NCBI RefSeq assembly: GCF_028737205.1
Contig: NZ_JAQZAL010000007.1
Span: 124,001 to 188,000, forward strand
Direction of reading: 5' to 3'
DNA from: Actinomycetospora lutea
GTDB taxonomy: Bacteria; Actinomycetota; Actinomycetes; Mycobacteriales; Pseudonocardiaceae
Length of the DNA: 64,000 nucleotides
The notes beneath the pieces were generated by a model that worked only from the letters and a program-made list of their open reading frames with translations, ran no database searches and had not been told where the DNA came from. Made by a program: the position numbers and the translations under genes. Positions 8,374 through 17,305 of this stretch are shown one piece after another; positions within the stretch are counted from its first letter, which is position 1; each line of letters opens with the position of its first letter.

Positions 8374-9689
8374 GGGTGGTCCTTCCTCGCGCGGGACTGC
8401 AGCAGGTCGTCGACGAGCGCGGCCGCCTCGCCCACGGCGCGGGCGGGGTCGAGCAGGGTGTCGGTGTCCTCGCCGACCGCCTCGCCCAGGACCTCGGCGA
8501 ACGGACGGCCCTCGTCCTGGGCGCGGGCGGCCGCGTGGGTGACGAGCTCCTTGGCCGCCGCGTGCCCCAGCCGGGCGCGCAGACCGGTCGTGGCCTGCTC
8601 GGCGAGCAGCAGGCCGCCGGTGGCGTCGAGCGACGCCGCGACCCGGTCGGTGTCGACGACGAGGTGGCCCAGCGCGTCGGCCAGCCAGGAGGCGCCGGAC
8701 CCGACGGTGCGCAGGAGCTCGCGCAGCGGGCCCCACTCGGCGTGCCAGGGACCCGCGGCGCGCTCGTGCTCGTGCAGCGACGCGCCGGTGAGCACCGAGG
8801 CCACCAGCCCCGGCGCGGCGACCGCGGCGGCGCGGGCGGACACCGCGGCGACCGGGTTGCGCTTGTGCGGCAGGGTGGACGAGCCACCCCGGCCCGGGAC
8901 GTCCTCGCGGACCTCGCCGACCTCGGTCTGCGCGAGCAGCACCAGATCGGTCGACACCGAGCCGACCGCGGTGCCGGCGCGCCCGAGCAGCCCGGCGAGC
9001 TCGGCGACGCGCCCGCGCTCGGTGTGCCAGGCGAGGACGGGCTCGGCGAGGTCCAGGTGCCGGGCCAGCGCCGCGCGGATCGCCCGCCCGTGCCCGTCGA
9101 ACGCCGCCAGCGTGCCGACCGCCCCGCCGAGCTGCACTGCGGGGCGCCACGCCGCCAACGCGCGGGCGGCGTCGTCGAGGCCGGCGCACCACCCCGCGAA
9201 CCGGAGCCCGGCGGTGATCGGCGCGGCCTGCTGGAGCAGCGTGCGCCCGGCCGCGGGACGGTCGCGGTGCGCCGCGGCGAGGCCGGCGGCGGCGTCGGCG
9301 GCGGCCGCGAGGTCGGCGGTGATCGCCGCGACGGCCCGGCGGGCGACCAGCATCGCCGCGGTGTCCACGACGTCCTGGCTGGTGGCACCGCGGTGGACGC
9401 CCGAGGCGGCGGAGCCCTCGAGCCGCGCCCGCAACCGGGTCACCAGCGGCACGACCGGGTTGCCCGACGCCGCCGCCTCCTCACCCAGCGCGGTGGGGTC
9501 GACGGGGAGGCGGCAGGCCTCGGCGATCGCGTCGGCGTCGGCCCGCTCCAGGGTGCCGACGTCGGCGGCGGCCCGGGCCAGCGCGGCCTCGACCTCGAGC
9601 AGCGCCGCGACCCACGCCTCGTCGGCGACCGCTGCCCGGGCCCCGCCGCGCGCGAGCACGGGATCGAACAGGCCGGGGCGGTCGGTCAC
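8370..9689 (-). CDS. pcaB: 3-carboxy-cis,cis-muconate cycloisomerase
   Basis: The 439-residue protein belongs to the fumarase/aspartase superfamily. The superfamily signature GSSTLPHKRNP is at about residues 267-277, and the N-terminal FDPVLARGGARAAVADEAW is typical of PcaB. It catalyses ring closure of 3-carboxy-cis,cis-muconate to the lactone used by PcaC, whose gene overlaps its stop. GTG at 9689 gives the normal length; the longer frame upstream runs into the PfpI gene. Only 7 bp separate it from the PfpI-family gene, so PfpI-pcaB-pcaC are probably co-transcribed. Confidence 0.9.
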   Translation of the reverse strand: MTDRPGLFDPVLARGGARAAVADEAWVAALLEVEAALARAAADVGTLERADADAIAEACRLPVDPTALGEEAAASGNPVVPLVTRLRARLEGSAASGVHRGATSQDVVDTAAMLVARRAVAAITADLAAAADAAAGLAAAHRDRPAAGRTLLQQAAPITAGLRFAGWCAGLDDAARALAAWRPAVQLGGAVGTLAAFDGHGRAIRAALARHLDLAEPVLAWHTERGRVAELAGLLGRAGTAVGSVSTDLVLLAQTEVGEVREDVPGRGGSSTLPHKRNPVAAVSARAAAVAAPGLVASVLTGASLHEHERAAGPWHAEWGPLRELLRTVGSGASWLADALGHLVVDTDRVAASLDATGGLLLAEQATTGLRARLGHAAAKELVTHAAARAQDEGRPFAEVLGEAVGEDTDTLLDPARAVGEAAALVDDLLQSRARKDHP

Positions 9690-9696
9690 CGGGGCA

Positions 9697-10281
9697 TCAT
9701 GCCCGCGCGGTGGCACCCTCGTCGTGGACCGGGTGCGCACCCTCGCCGAACTCCTCGACGATCTTCGAGCAGAACGCGTCGAGGTCGCCCGGGTTGCGGC
9801 TGGTGACGAGGCCCTTGTCGACCACGACCTCCTCGTCGACGGCGTGGCCGCCGGCGTTGCGGATGTCGGTGCGCAGGCTCGGGTACGACGTCAGCGTGCG
9901 CCCGCGCACGAGGTCGGCCTCGACCAGCGTCCACGGCGCGTGGCAGATGGCGCCGACCGGCTTGCCCGCGGCGAAGATCGCCTGCACGAACGACACGACG
10001 TCGCCGCTCTGGCGCAGCTGGTCGGCGTTGATGGTGCCGCCGGGCAGCACCAGAGCGTCGAAGTCGTCGGCCGACACGTCGGAGATCGCCGCGTCCGGCG
10101 TGAACGTGTCGCCCTTGTCGATGTCGGAGTTCATGGCCTGGATCGGGTCGGTCGACAGCGACACGAGCGTCGAGCGCGCGCCCGCCTCGTCGACCGCCCG
10201 GCGGGGCTGCTCCAGCTCCGCCTGCTCGACGCCGTTCGTGGCGATGATCGCGACCCGCAGTCCGTCCAGTGCGCCGGCCAT
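9697..10281 (-). CDS. DJ-1/PfpI-family protein (general stress protein 18-like)
   Basis: The 194-residue protein is a class I glutamine amidotransferase-fold PfpI protein. The nucleophile elbow AICHAPWTL places the reactive Cys in the ICHxPW context typical of YfkM/YraA-type stress proteins, and VLPGGTINADQLR forms the conserved acidic/glycine loop. Members are reported as deglycases, proteases or chaperone-like enzymes acting on damaged proteins; which activity applies here cannot be told. GGAGGACA lies upstream of the ATG. It heads the operon with pcaB and pcaC, an unusual but plausible co-transcription with aromatic catabolism. Confidence 0.85.
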   Translation of the reverse strand: MAGALDGLRVAIIATNGVEQAELEQPRRAVDEAGARSTLVSLSTDPIQAMNSDIDKGDTFTPDAAISDVSADDFDALVLPGGTINADQLRQSGDVVSFVQAIFAAGKPVGAICHAPWTLVEADLVRGRTLTSYPSLRTDIRNAGGHAVDEEVVVDKGLVTSRNPGDLDAFCSKIVEEFGEGAHPVHDEGATARA

Positions 10282-10370
10282 ACCGGGGTGTCCTCCTCGA
10301 TGCGTCGACGGCGGCGCGTGCGCCGCCCGGTCGCGCATCGGGTCCCCGGCCGGCGGCCGGCCCGAAACGG

Positions 10371-10841
10371 TCAGCGCTGCCGCAGCACCAGCCGCGGCGC
10401 GAGCGGACCCGACGTCTCCCGGGCGGCAGCCCAGCCGGCGAGCGCGGTGAGGTCGACCCGGTGGCGGTGGGCCGCCTCCGGCGCCTGCGCGGCGGTGTCG
10501 GTACCCCGGCGCAGCAGCGACGACGCGCCCCGCGCGTTGCCCCGCTGCTCGTGGGTCAGGCCCACCGCGAGTTGCGCGAGGCCCTTCCAGAGCAGGCGCT
10601 CGTCGTCCGGCGCGGCCTTCCACGCGCCCTCGAGCACGTCGTGCGCATCGAAGGGCCGGTCCTCGTCGAGGAACGCCTGCGCCCGCGCGAACACCTCGTC
10701 GGGCGTCAGCGACGCGTCCTCGTCGTCGGCGCGCGGCACGCCCGTCGCCCCGTAGGGCAGCGGGCGGCCGCTGGCGTCGCGGGGGCGCGCGTTGCGGGCG
10801 CGTCCCTCGGCGTCCCGGTCCCGATCGCGATCTGGGGCCAT
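10371..10841 (-). CDS. DUF309-family protein
   Basis: The 156-residue protein carries the DUF309 core FDAHDVLEGAWKAAPDDERLLWKGLAQLAVGLTHEQRGN (family motif Ex-HxxxExxW), a helical fold reported in bacteria and plant plastids without known biochemical function. The first 45 residues are charged and probably disordered. The gene lies 9 bp downstream of the terC stop, so it is likely the second gene of a terC transcript. Confidence 0.75.
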   Translation of the reverse strand: MAPDRDRDRDAEGRARNARPRDASGRPLPYGATGVPRADDEDASLTPDEVFARAQAFLDEDRPFDAHDVLEGAWKAAPDDERLLWKGLAQLAVGLTHEQRGNARGASSLLRRGTDTAAQAPEAAHRHRVDLTALAGWAAARETSGPLAPRLVLRQR

Positions 10842-10850
10842 GGCCCGACC

Positions 10851-11927
10851 CTAGGACGAGGAGCGGGATTCCTGCTCGGCGCTGTCCGAGCCGGTGCCGG
10901 ACGCGTCCCGGGTGTCCGCGCCCTGCTCACCCGACTCGGTCTCGGCGGGCTCCTCGGCGTGGCCGGACTTCCCGTTGCGGGTCGACATGAGGCTGGTGAC
11001 CGTGACGATCGCGAGGGTGATCACGATGACGACCAGCGACAGCCAGGTCGGGACCTCGGGGATCGACGGCGAGACGTCCTCGTGCAGGTAGAGCAGGATC
11101 AGCTTGACGCCGATGAAGGCCAGGATGAACGCCAGGCCGTAGGACAGGTGCACGAGGCGGTCGAGCAGCCCGACCAGCAGGAAGTACAGGGCGCGCAGGC
11201 CGAGCAGCGCGAACGCGTTGGCCGTGAACACGATGTAGGCGTTCTGCGTGATCCCGAAGATCGCGGGGATCGAGTCGAGGGCGAACACGAGGTCGACCGA
11301 CAGGATCACGGCGACGACGATGAACAGCGGGGTGACGCCCCACTTGCCGTTGATGCGCGCGGTGAGCTTGCCGTCGTCCTTGTAGCCCTCGTGGTCGCCG
11401 GCGTCCTCGTGCACGGTGACGAACCGGCGGACCAGCTTGACCGCCCGGTTGTCGTGCATGTCCTTCGGCTCCTGGCCGTGCTGACGGATCAGCGTGTAGG
11501 CCGTGTAGAGCAGGAAGGCGCCGAAGATCACGAAGACGAACGCGAACGCGGAGATCACCGCGGCGCCGATGGCGATGAAGATCGCGCGCATCACCAGCGC
11601 GCCGATGACACCCCAGAGCAGCACCTTCTGCTGGTGGCGCTTGGGCACGGCGAACTGGCCCAGGATCACCGCGAAGATGAACAGGTTGTCGACCGAGAGA
11701 CTCTTCTCGACCAGGTAACCGGCGAAGTACTCGGTGCCGGACTGCGTGCCCATCGTGAACAGCAGGATCACGCCGAAGATCACGGCGACGGCGATGTAGA
11801 TGACCGACCACAGGGTCGCCTCGCGGAAGCTGACCTCGTGCGGCGACCGCGCGTGCCAGATGTCGATGGCCACGAGCACGGCGATGCCACCGACCGTGGC
11901 CGCCCAGACCCAGAAGGGGACCGTCAC
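10851..11927 (-). CDS. TerC-family integral membrane protein
   Basis: The 358-residue protein has seven to nine transmembrane helices and the TerC hallmark YLVEKSLSVDNLFIFAVI with its membrane-embedded acidic residues, repeated in the second half as VDLVFALDSIPAIFGIT. TerC/Alx-type proteins are linked to manganese export and metal loading of exported proteins, and to tellurite resistance in ter operons; no other ter gene is nearby. A Ser/Glu-rich tail of about 45 residues is cytoplasmic or disordered. GTG at 11927 follows GGAGGAGC, which excludes the upstream open frame. I looked for a yybP-ykoY-type manganese riboswitch upstream and could not recognise one. Confidence 0.85.
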   Translation of the reverse strand: MTVPFWVWAATVGGIAVLVAIDIWHARSPHEVSFREATLWSVIYIAVAVIFGVILLFTMGTQSGTEYFAGYLVEKSLSVDNLFIFAVILGQFAVPKRHQQKVLLWGVIGALVMRAIFIAIGAAVISAFAFVFVIFGAFLLYTAYTLIRQHGQEPKDMHDNRAVKLVRRFVTVHEDAGDHEGYKDDGKLTARINGKWGVTPLFIVVAVILSVDLVFALDSIPAIFGITQNAYIVFTANAFALLGLRALYFLLVGLLDRLVHLSYGLAFILAFIGVKLILLYLHEDVSPSIPEVPTWLSLVVIVITLAIVTVTSLMSTRNGKSGHAEEPAETESGEQGADTRDASGTGSDSAEQESRSSS

Positions 11928-12352
11928 GCCTGCTCCTCCACCGTCGACTGCTTGTTCGTCGGGATTCCGCGTTCGCCAACGGGTGGCTCGGAGCGAAGGT
12001 TCCCCGGTGTGACGATACCGACGCCTCGGCGTTTCGCCCCGCGATGTCGGTTTCTCGTCGGCCGCCACTCCGACCGAGCGGTGTCGACCCGCGCCCCGTG
12101 TGTCGCCGGCCGTCGTCCGTGCCGCCCCGTCGAAGGTCGTCACGTCGCGGCGTGTCGCGGACAGCCCGGACGAATCCGCCGGCGACCCCGGGAACACGCG
12201 GCGCCGTCATGGGGTTCAATGGGGCGTCCGGACCGGGCGCCATGTGCCCCCGGGTCTCAATAACAAGAGCCGCCAGGGACGATCGTTCGGCTGAAGCCCT
12301 GGTGTGCCACGCGCCGCGAGGCGGCTCATCGCCCGGTTCGGACACCTGACAC
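11928..12352. other. Intergenic gap upstream of terC; no gene recognised
   Basis: About 425 bases separate the terC start from the DUF4190 terminator. Short open frames on both strands have no recognisable protein features or ribosome-binding sites. There is a less GC-rich patch around 12255-12275 (minus strand reads CTCTTGTTATTGAGAC) that may hold the terC promoter. A long untranslated leader for terC is possible, which would suit a metal-responsive RNA, but no known motif was identified. Confidence 0.4.
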
Positions 12353-12393
12353 ACGACGGCCCCCGCACCCACCCAGGGCGCGGGGGCCGTCGT
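12353..12393 (-). terminator. Strong hairpin terminator of the DUF4190 gene
   Basis: Two perfectly complementary 14-base arms (12353-12366 and 12380-12393) enclose a 13-base loop, 14 bases after the stop codon of the minus-strand DUF4190 gene. There is no U-tract, as is common for actinobacterial terminators. Confidence 0.75.
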
Positions 12394-12407
12394 CGTCGAC
12401 GGGTGGC

Positions 12408-12971
12408 TCAGCCGCCGCCCTCGCCCTCGGGCTGGCCGCCCGGCAGCTGCTGGTTGAACTGCTGACCGCACTGCTCGATGGCCTGCTGGACGGCCGCGGG
12501 GTTCGGCTGGTTCGAGGCCTGCGACAGGCACTCCTGGAACTGCTGGACCGACTGCCCGCCGCCGAAGTTGAGGAAGGCGATCCCGGCGACGAACACCAGG
12601 ATGCTCAGCACGATGTTGAGGATCAGGCTGACGATGCCGAGGACGAGGCCGGTCGTGGCCACGCCCTTGTTGTTCGCCTCCAGCCGCTTGGCCCGGCCCC
12701 GGCCGACGACGCCGAGGACGATCGCGACGATGCCGAGGATCGCGCCGACGACCGGCAGCCACCAGCACGTCAGCAGCGCGAGGATGCCGAAGACGAGCGC
12801 CGCGATGCCCGTGCCGTTGCGCGGCTTCGTCGGCACCGCGGGCTGGCCCCAGCCCGGCGTCTGTCCCCCCGGCCCGCCGTAGCTCGGCTCGCCGTACGGC
12901 TGCTGCCCGTAGCCACCCTGTTGCCCGTAGCCCTGCTGGCCCTGGCCGTAGCCGTCGCCCGGAGTGCTCAC
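12408..12971 (-). CDS. DUF4190-type membrane protein with Gly/Gln/Tyr-rich N-terminus
   Basis: The 187-residue protein has a low-complexity N-terminus built of YGQQGGYGQQPYG-like repeats (residues 8-45), two hydrophobic segments (about 54-85 with LGIVAIVLGVVGRGRAKR, and 103-135), and a hydrophilic C-terminal domain with two cysteines (ECLSQ and QCGQQ). DUF4190 proteins pair a disordered cytoplasmic head with a small membrane module; their role is not established. The first Cys-containing segment follows the last helix, so it probably lies outside the membrane. GTG start with GAGAGGACG upstream. Confidence 0.7.
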   Translation of the reverse strand: MSTPGDGYGQGQQGYGQQGGYGQQPYGEPSYGGPGGQTPGWGQPAVPTKPRNGTGIAALVFGILALLTCWWLPVVGAILGIVAIVLGVVGRGRAKRLEANNKGVATTGLVLGIVSLILNIVLSILVFVAGIAFLNFGGGQSVQQFQECLSQASNQPNPAAVQQAIEQCGQQFNQQLPGGQPEGEGGG

Positions 12972-13104
12972 TTCGACGTCCTCTCACCCTGGATAGGCCC
13001 GGCCCGCGGCCGGGGCGGCCATCGTGCCACCGGTACCCACTCCGGCCGGAGACCACCGAACGGGCGTATCGAGCGGGTGGGATGTCCTGACGTCGAACGT
13101 CAGG

Positions 13105-15120
13105 TCAGGCGACGGACGCGGCGTGGGCGCGGGCCTCGTCCTGGCGGCGCTGCTCGGCGCCGGTGGCGATCGGGGCCCCGATCCACGCCTCCGGGATCCC
13201 GAACGCGTCGACCAGCGCGCGGGCGTGGGGGCGCAGTTCCCCGCACAGGCGGTTGACCTCGGCCGTGACCGCCTTCGACCGCGTCGCCGAGATGCGTCCG
13301 TGCTCGAGGAACCAGCCCTTGTCCTCCTCGATCAACGACAGCGCGTAGAGGTCGCAGACCGTGCCCAGCAGGGCGCGCGCCGACGGGTCGGCGCACGCGT
13401 CGATCCCGCGCACGAAGGCGTCGAGCACCAGGCCGTCGAGGTGGGCCCGCGCCGCGCGCAGCAGGTGGTCCTGGGCACCGTTGAAGATCGCGAACTGGCG
13501 CTCGGGGCTGATCCCATTCTCGCGCGCCGGGCGCAGGCGGCGCACGAGGCCGTCGAGCGTGTGCTCCTCGCGGTCGTCGAGCAGCTTGACCTGCCAGGAG
13601 CGGTCACGCACGTCGTCGGAGTCGCGGCCCGGCGCCACGGCCCGCAGGCGCTCCGCGAGCTGGCGCAGGGAGGTGCGCTCGGCGACGGTGTCGAGCACCT
13701 GGTCGGCGACGAAGCGCACGGTGCCCAGGGTGTCGAGGTGGCCGAAGTCGTCGGCGTAGCCCGAGATCAGCCCCTTGGCGACGAGCTGGAGCAGGACCGT
13801 GTTGTCGCCCTCGAAGGTCGTGAACACGTCGGTGTCGGCGCGCAGCTGGCCGAGCCGGTTCTCCGAGAGGTAGCCCTGCCCGCCGCACGCCTCGCGGCAG
13901 GCCTGGATCGTCGCCGTGGCGTGCCAGGTCGTCAGCGCCTTCGTGCCCGCCGCCCGCGACTCGAGCTCCCGCTGGCGCTTCTCGTCGACGTCGCCGCCGG
14001 CCTCGCGGGTGGTCTGGATGTCGTGGAGCATCTCGACGAGCTCGTTCTGCGCGAACCGCAGCGCGTAGGTGCGCGCGAGCCCGGGCAGCAGTTTGCGCTG
14101 GTGGGCGAGGTAGTCGAGGACGGTGATCTCCTCGTCGCCGCCGGGCGCGGCGAACTGGCGGCGCGCCTCGCCGTAGCGCACGGCGATCGTCTGGGCCAGC
14201 GACGCGGCCCCCACCGCGCTGCCCGAGACGCTGACCCGCCCGCGGACCAGCGCGCCGAGCATCGTGAAGAAGCGGCGGTTCTCGCTCTCGATCGAGCTGG
14301 AGTACGTGCCGTCCGGCGCGACGGTGCCGTAGCGGTCGAGCAGGTTCTCGCGCGGGACCCGGACGCCGTGGAACGCCAGGCGTCCGTTGTCGACGCCGTT
14401 GAGGCCCTCCTTGTGGCCGTCGTCGACGATCTCGACGCCGGGCAGCACCGCGCCGTCGTCACCGCGCAGCGGCACCAGCACCGCGTGCACGCCATGACGT
14501 TCGCCGAGCGAGTAGAGCTGCACGAACACCGCCGCCATCCGGCCGTCACGCGCGGCGTTGCCGATGTAGTCCTTCTTCGCGGACTCCGTCGGGGTGTCGA
14601 CGACGAACTCGCCGGTCTCGGCGTCGTACGTGGCCGTGGTGTGCACCGACTGCACGTCCGAGCCGTGGCCGGTCTCGGTCATCGCGAAGCAGCCGGGGAG
14701 CGTCAGGTCCATGACCCCGGGCAGGTAGCGCGCGTGCTGCTCGGCGTTGCCCAGCGCCTGGATGGCCCCGCCGAACAGGCCCCACTGCACCCCGCTCTTC
14801 ACCTGCAGCGACAGGTCGGCGTAGGCCAGCATCTCGAACGAGACCACCGACCCGCCGATGTCGCCGCGCCCCCCGACGGCGGTCGGGAAGCCGTGCACGG
14901 CGTGGCCCTCGGCGGCGAGGCGCGCGAGCATCTGCCAGACCGCGGCGCGGTAGGACTCGACGTCGGTGGCGGGGTCGACGTGCAGCTGCGCGACGTCGTC
15001 CCGGCCGCGGACCTCGTCGCGCAGCGCGTGCCAGCGACCGTCGAGGGTGCGCTGCAGGGCGGCGACGGTCGCGTCGGTGGTGTCGTACTGGTCGGTAACC
15101 GCAGGGGTGGGGGTGTTCAC
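13105..15120 (-). CDS. Acyl-CoA oxidase/dehydrogenase (long, ACX-like)
   Basis: The 671-residue protein is longer than ordinary acyl-CoA dehydrogenases (about 380-420) and matches the acyl-CoA oxidase branch: GCFAMTETGHGSDVQSVHTT (about residues 140-160) contacts FAD and substrate, TPTESAKKDYIGNAA follows, and FTTFEGDNTVLLQLVAKG (near residue 435) carries the catalytic Glu. A C-terminal helical domain typical of oxidases completes it. The enzyme would convert an acyl-CoA to the enoyl-CoA, passing electrons to oxygen (giving peroxide) or to ETF. GTG at 15120 has GGGAGGA 4 bases upstream. It lies beside a TetR regulator and the fadA2 operon. Confidence 0.8.
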   Translation of the reverse strand: MNTPTPAVTDQYDTTDATVAALQRTLDGRWHALRDEVRGRDDVAQLHVDPATDVESYRAAVWQMLARLAAEGHAVHGFPTAVGGRGDIGGSVVSFEMLAYADLSLQVKSGVQWGLFGGAIQALGNAEQHARYLPGVMDLTLPGCFAMTETGHGSDVQSVHTTATYDAETGEFVVDTPTESAKKDYIGNAARDGRMAAVFVQLYSLGERHGVHAVLVPLRGDDGAVLPGVEIVDDGHKEGLNGVDNGRLAFHGVRVPRENLLDRYGTVAPDGTYSSSIESENRRFFTMLGALVRGRVSVSGSAVGAASLAQTIAVRYGEARRQFAAPGGDEEITVLDYLAHQRKLLPGLARTYALRFAQNELVEMLHDIQTTREAGGDVDEKRQRELESRAAGTKALTTWHATATIQACREACGGQGYLSENRLGQLRADTDVFTTFEGDNTVLLQLVAKGLISGYADDFGHLDTLGTVRFVADQVLDTVAERTSLRQLAERLRAVAPGRDSDDVRDRSWQVKLLDDREEHTLDGLVRRLRPARENGISPERQFAIFNGAQDHLLRAARAHLDGLVLDAFVRGIDACADPSARALLGTVCDLYALSLIEEDKGWFLEHGRISATRSKAVTAEVNRLCGELRPHARALVDAFGIPEAWIGAPIATGAEQRRQDEARAHAASVA

Positions 15121-15164
15121 GGGGTCCTCCCGGGGGAGCGGGGCGTGATCGGGGACGTGTCCGG

Positions 15165-15869
15165 TCAGGACGCGGACGACGCGGCCGACGGGGTGACGGT
15201 GCGGGCGAGACCCGACCAGGCGAGGTCCGCGAGCTGGCCCGCGAGGGCCTCCCGCTCGAGGTCGGGGCGCACGGCGAGCCACTGGTCGCCCGCGGCGCGG
15301 ACCATGCCGACGAGGGCGTGACCCCAGGTCTGGGCCGGCGCGGGATCGCGGTTCTGGCGGCGCAGCTCGGTGGAGATGATCTCCGCGATGTGGTCGCCGA
15401 TGACCGTGCAGAGATCGCTGACGGGGTCCTCGCCCTCGGGGCGGTCGAGCTTCGGCGGTCGCATGACGTAGCGGTAGACCTCGGGGTCGGCCTCGATGAG
15501 CCCGAGGTAGGCGTCGATGCCCGACACCAGCGTCTGGCGGGGGTCCTCGGCGGCGTCGCGCATCGCGCTCTGCAGCTGGCCGACGAGCACGGCCGCCACC
15601 CAGTCGCACACCGCGAGGTAGAGGTCGTTCTTGTCGGCGAAGTGCCGGTACACGACGGTCTTGCTGGTGCGGGCCTGCGCGGCGACCTGGCTCATGCCCA
15701 CCTCGGCGCCGTGCGCGCGGATGGCCACGATCGTCGCCGCGGTGAGCTCCTGGCGCCGGGCGCGGCGGTGCTCGTCCCAGCGGCTCGACCGGCGGTCGCG
15801 CCGCGGACGGGCGCCGTCGCGCTCACCCTCACGCCCGGGCTCGGGGTGATGTGCGGAACGACGGCTCAC
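15165..15869 (-). CDS. TetR-family transcriptional regulator
   Basis: The 234-residue protein has a basic N-terminal extension of about 38 residues and then a TetR helix-turn-helix (about residues 40-86, MSQVAAQARTSKTVVYRHFADKNDLY split around the turn). The C-terminal ligand domain is not assignable, although several actinobacterial TetR regulators of lipid genes look similar. It is divergent from fadA2 and directly upstream of the acyl-CoA oxidase gene, so control of both is likely. An inverted repeat with GTTACC/GGTAAC arms covers the intergenic region starting one base from its GTG start. Confidence 0.8.
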   Translation of the reverse strand: MSRRSAHHPEPGREGERDGARPRRDRRSSRWDEHRRARRQELTAATIVAIRAHGAEVGMSQVAAQARTSKTVVYRHFADKNDLYLAVCDWVAAVLVGQLQSAMRDAAEDPRQTLVSGIDAYLGLIEADPEVYRYVMRPPKLDRPEGEDPVSDLCTVIGDHIAEIISTELRRQNRDPAPAQTWGHALVGMVRAAGDQWLAVRPDLEREALAGQLADLAWSGLARTVTPSAASSAS

Positions 15870-15901
15870 GTTACCGACGGTACCTGATACTTTCGGGTAA
15901 C
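15870..15901. promoter_or_regulatory. Putative TetR operator between the regulator and fadA2
   Basis: Perfect 6-base arms GTTACC (15870-15875) and GGTAAC (15896-15901) flank a 20-base centre that itself holds GGTACC (15879-15884) and a -10-like GATACT (15886-15891). The position, next to the TetR start codon and 78 bp before fadA2, suits autoregulation and control of the fadA2 operon. Confidence 0.45.
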
Positions 15902-15978
15902 TACGGCCGGACGGTGCCCGTCACGCCGCCGTGACCGCCGCGCGGAACCGCGCATCCCTGCAACGACCGGGAGGAATC

Positions 15979-17301
15979 GTGCCCTCCGCATCATCTGCCC
16001 TGCCTCGCCGGGCGGCCATCGTCGGCGCCAACCGCATCCCCTTCGCCCGCTCCAACGGCGCCTACGCGCGGGCCTCCAACCAGGACATGCTCACCGCCGC
16101 GCTGGACGGGCTCGTCGCCCGGTTCGGGCTGGCCGGCGAGCGTCTCGGGGAGGTCGCGTCGGGCGCCGTGCTCAAGCACAGCCGCGACTTCAACCTCACC
16201 CGCGAGGCCGTGCTCGGCAGCCGCCTGTCGGCCGCGACGCCGACCTACGACCTGCAGCAGGCGTGCGGCACCAGCCTGCAGACGACGCTGCAGGTCGCCA
16301 ACAAGATCGCCCTCGGGCAGATCGAGAGCGGCGTCGCCTCGGGCGTCGACACCACCAGCGACGCGCCGATCGAGGTCAACGACGACCTGCGCCGGGTGCT
16401 GCTCGCCGCCAACCGCGCCACGTCCACCGCGGGCGTCCTCAAGGCCCTCGGCGGACTGCGGCCCGGCCAGGTCGTCCCCGAGATCCCGGCCAACCGCGAG
16501 CCGCGCACCGGCATGGCCATGGGCGAGCACGCCGCGCAGACCGCCGCCGCCTGGGGCATCAGCCGCACCGCGCAGGACGAGATCACCGTCGCGAGCCACC
16601 GCAACCTCGCCGCCGCCTACGAGCGCGGGTTCTTCGACGACCTGCTGACCCCCTTCCTGGGCGTCACCCGCGACGACAACCTGCGTGCCGACTCGACCCT
16701 CGAGGGTCTGGCGAAGCTCAGGCCGGTGTTCAAGCCGGCCGGCTACTCCGACACCGAGGCCACGATGACCGCGGCCAACTCCACGCCGCTCACCGACGGC
16801 GCCGCGACCGTCCTGCTCGCCAGCGACGAGTGGGCCGCCGAGCGCCACCTGCCGGTGCTCGCGCACTTCGTCGACGCCGAGACCGCCGCGGTCGACTACG
16901 TGCACGGCGACGAGGGCCTGCTGATGGCCCCGACCTACGCGGTGCCGCGCCTGCTCGAGCGCAACGGGCTCACGCTGCAGGACTTCGACTTCTACGAGTT
17001 CCACGAGGCCTTCGCCTCGACGATCCTCGCCACGTTCGCCGCGTGGGAGGACCCGATCTTCTGCAAGGAGCGCCTGGGGCTCGACGAGCCGCTGGGCTCG
17101 TTCGACAGGTCCAAGCTCAACGTCGCGGGGTCGTCGCTGGCCACGGGCCACCCGTTCGCCGCCACCGGCGCCCGCATCGTCCCGACGCTGGCGAAGCTGC
17201 TGCACGAGAAGTCGGCCCAGGAAGGATCGGACACGGTCCGGGGCCTGATCTCGATCTGCGCGGCCGGTGGCCAGGGCGTCGTCGCCATCCTGGAGGTCTG
17301 A
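15979..17301 (+). CDS. fadA2: Acetyl-CoA acetyltransferase (thiolase), FadA2-type
   Basis: The 440-residue thiolase has the nucleophilic Cys in LQQACGTSLQT (about residue 96), the catalytic His in YEFHEAFAS and the second Cys in SICAAGGQG near the C-terminus. The sequence style and neighbours (fabG4, htdX next) match the conserved mycobacterial Rv0241c-Rv0243 block. It would cleave or form 3-ketoacyl-CoA. GTG at 15979 is preceded by GGGAGG; the upstream in-frame GTG at 15931 lacks a ribosome-binding site. Stop and fabG4 start are 4 bp apart. Confidence 0.85.
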   Translation: MPSASSALPRRAAIVGANRIPFARSNGAYARASNQDMLTAALDGLVARFGLAGERLGEVASGAVLKHSRDFNLTREAVLGSRLSAATPTYDLQQACGTSLQTTLQVANKIALGQIESGVASGVDTTSDAPIEVNDDLRRVLLAANRATSTAGVLKALGGLRPGQVVPEIPANREPRTGMAMGEHAAQTAAAWGISRTAQDEITVASHRNLAAAYERGFFDDLLTPFLGVTRDDNLRADSTLEGLAKLRPVFKPAGYSDTEATMTAANSTPLTDGAATVLLASDEWAAERHLPVLAHFVDAETAAVDYVHGDEGLLMAPTYAVPRLLERNGLTLQDFDFYEFHEAFASTILATFAAWEDPIFCKERLGLDEPLGSFDRSKLNVAGSSLATGHPFAATGARIVPTLAKLLHEKSAQEGSDTVRGLISICAAGGQGVVAILEV

Positions 17302-17305
17302 TCCC

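Noticed and set aside
11928..12060. A yybP-ykoY manganese riboswitch upstream of terC
   Set aside because: The conserved internal-loop segments of that motif were not recognisable; a covariance-model search would decide.
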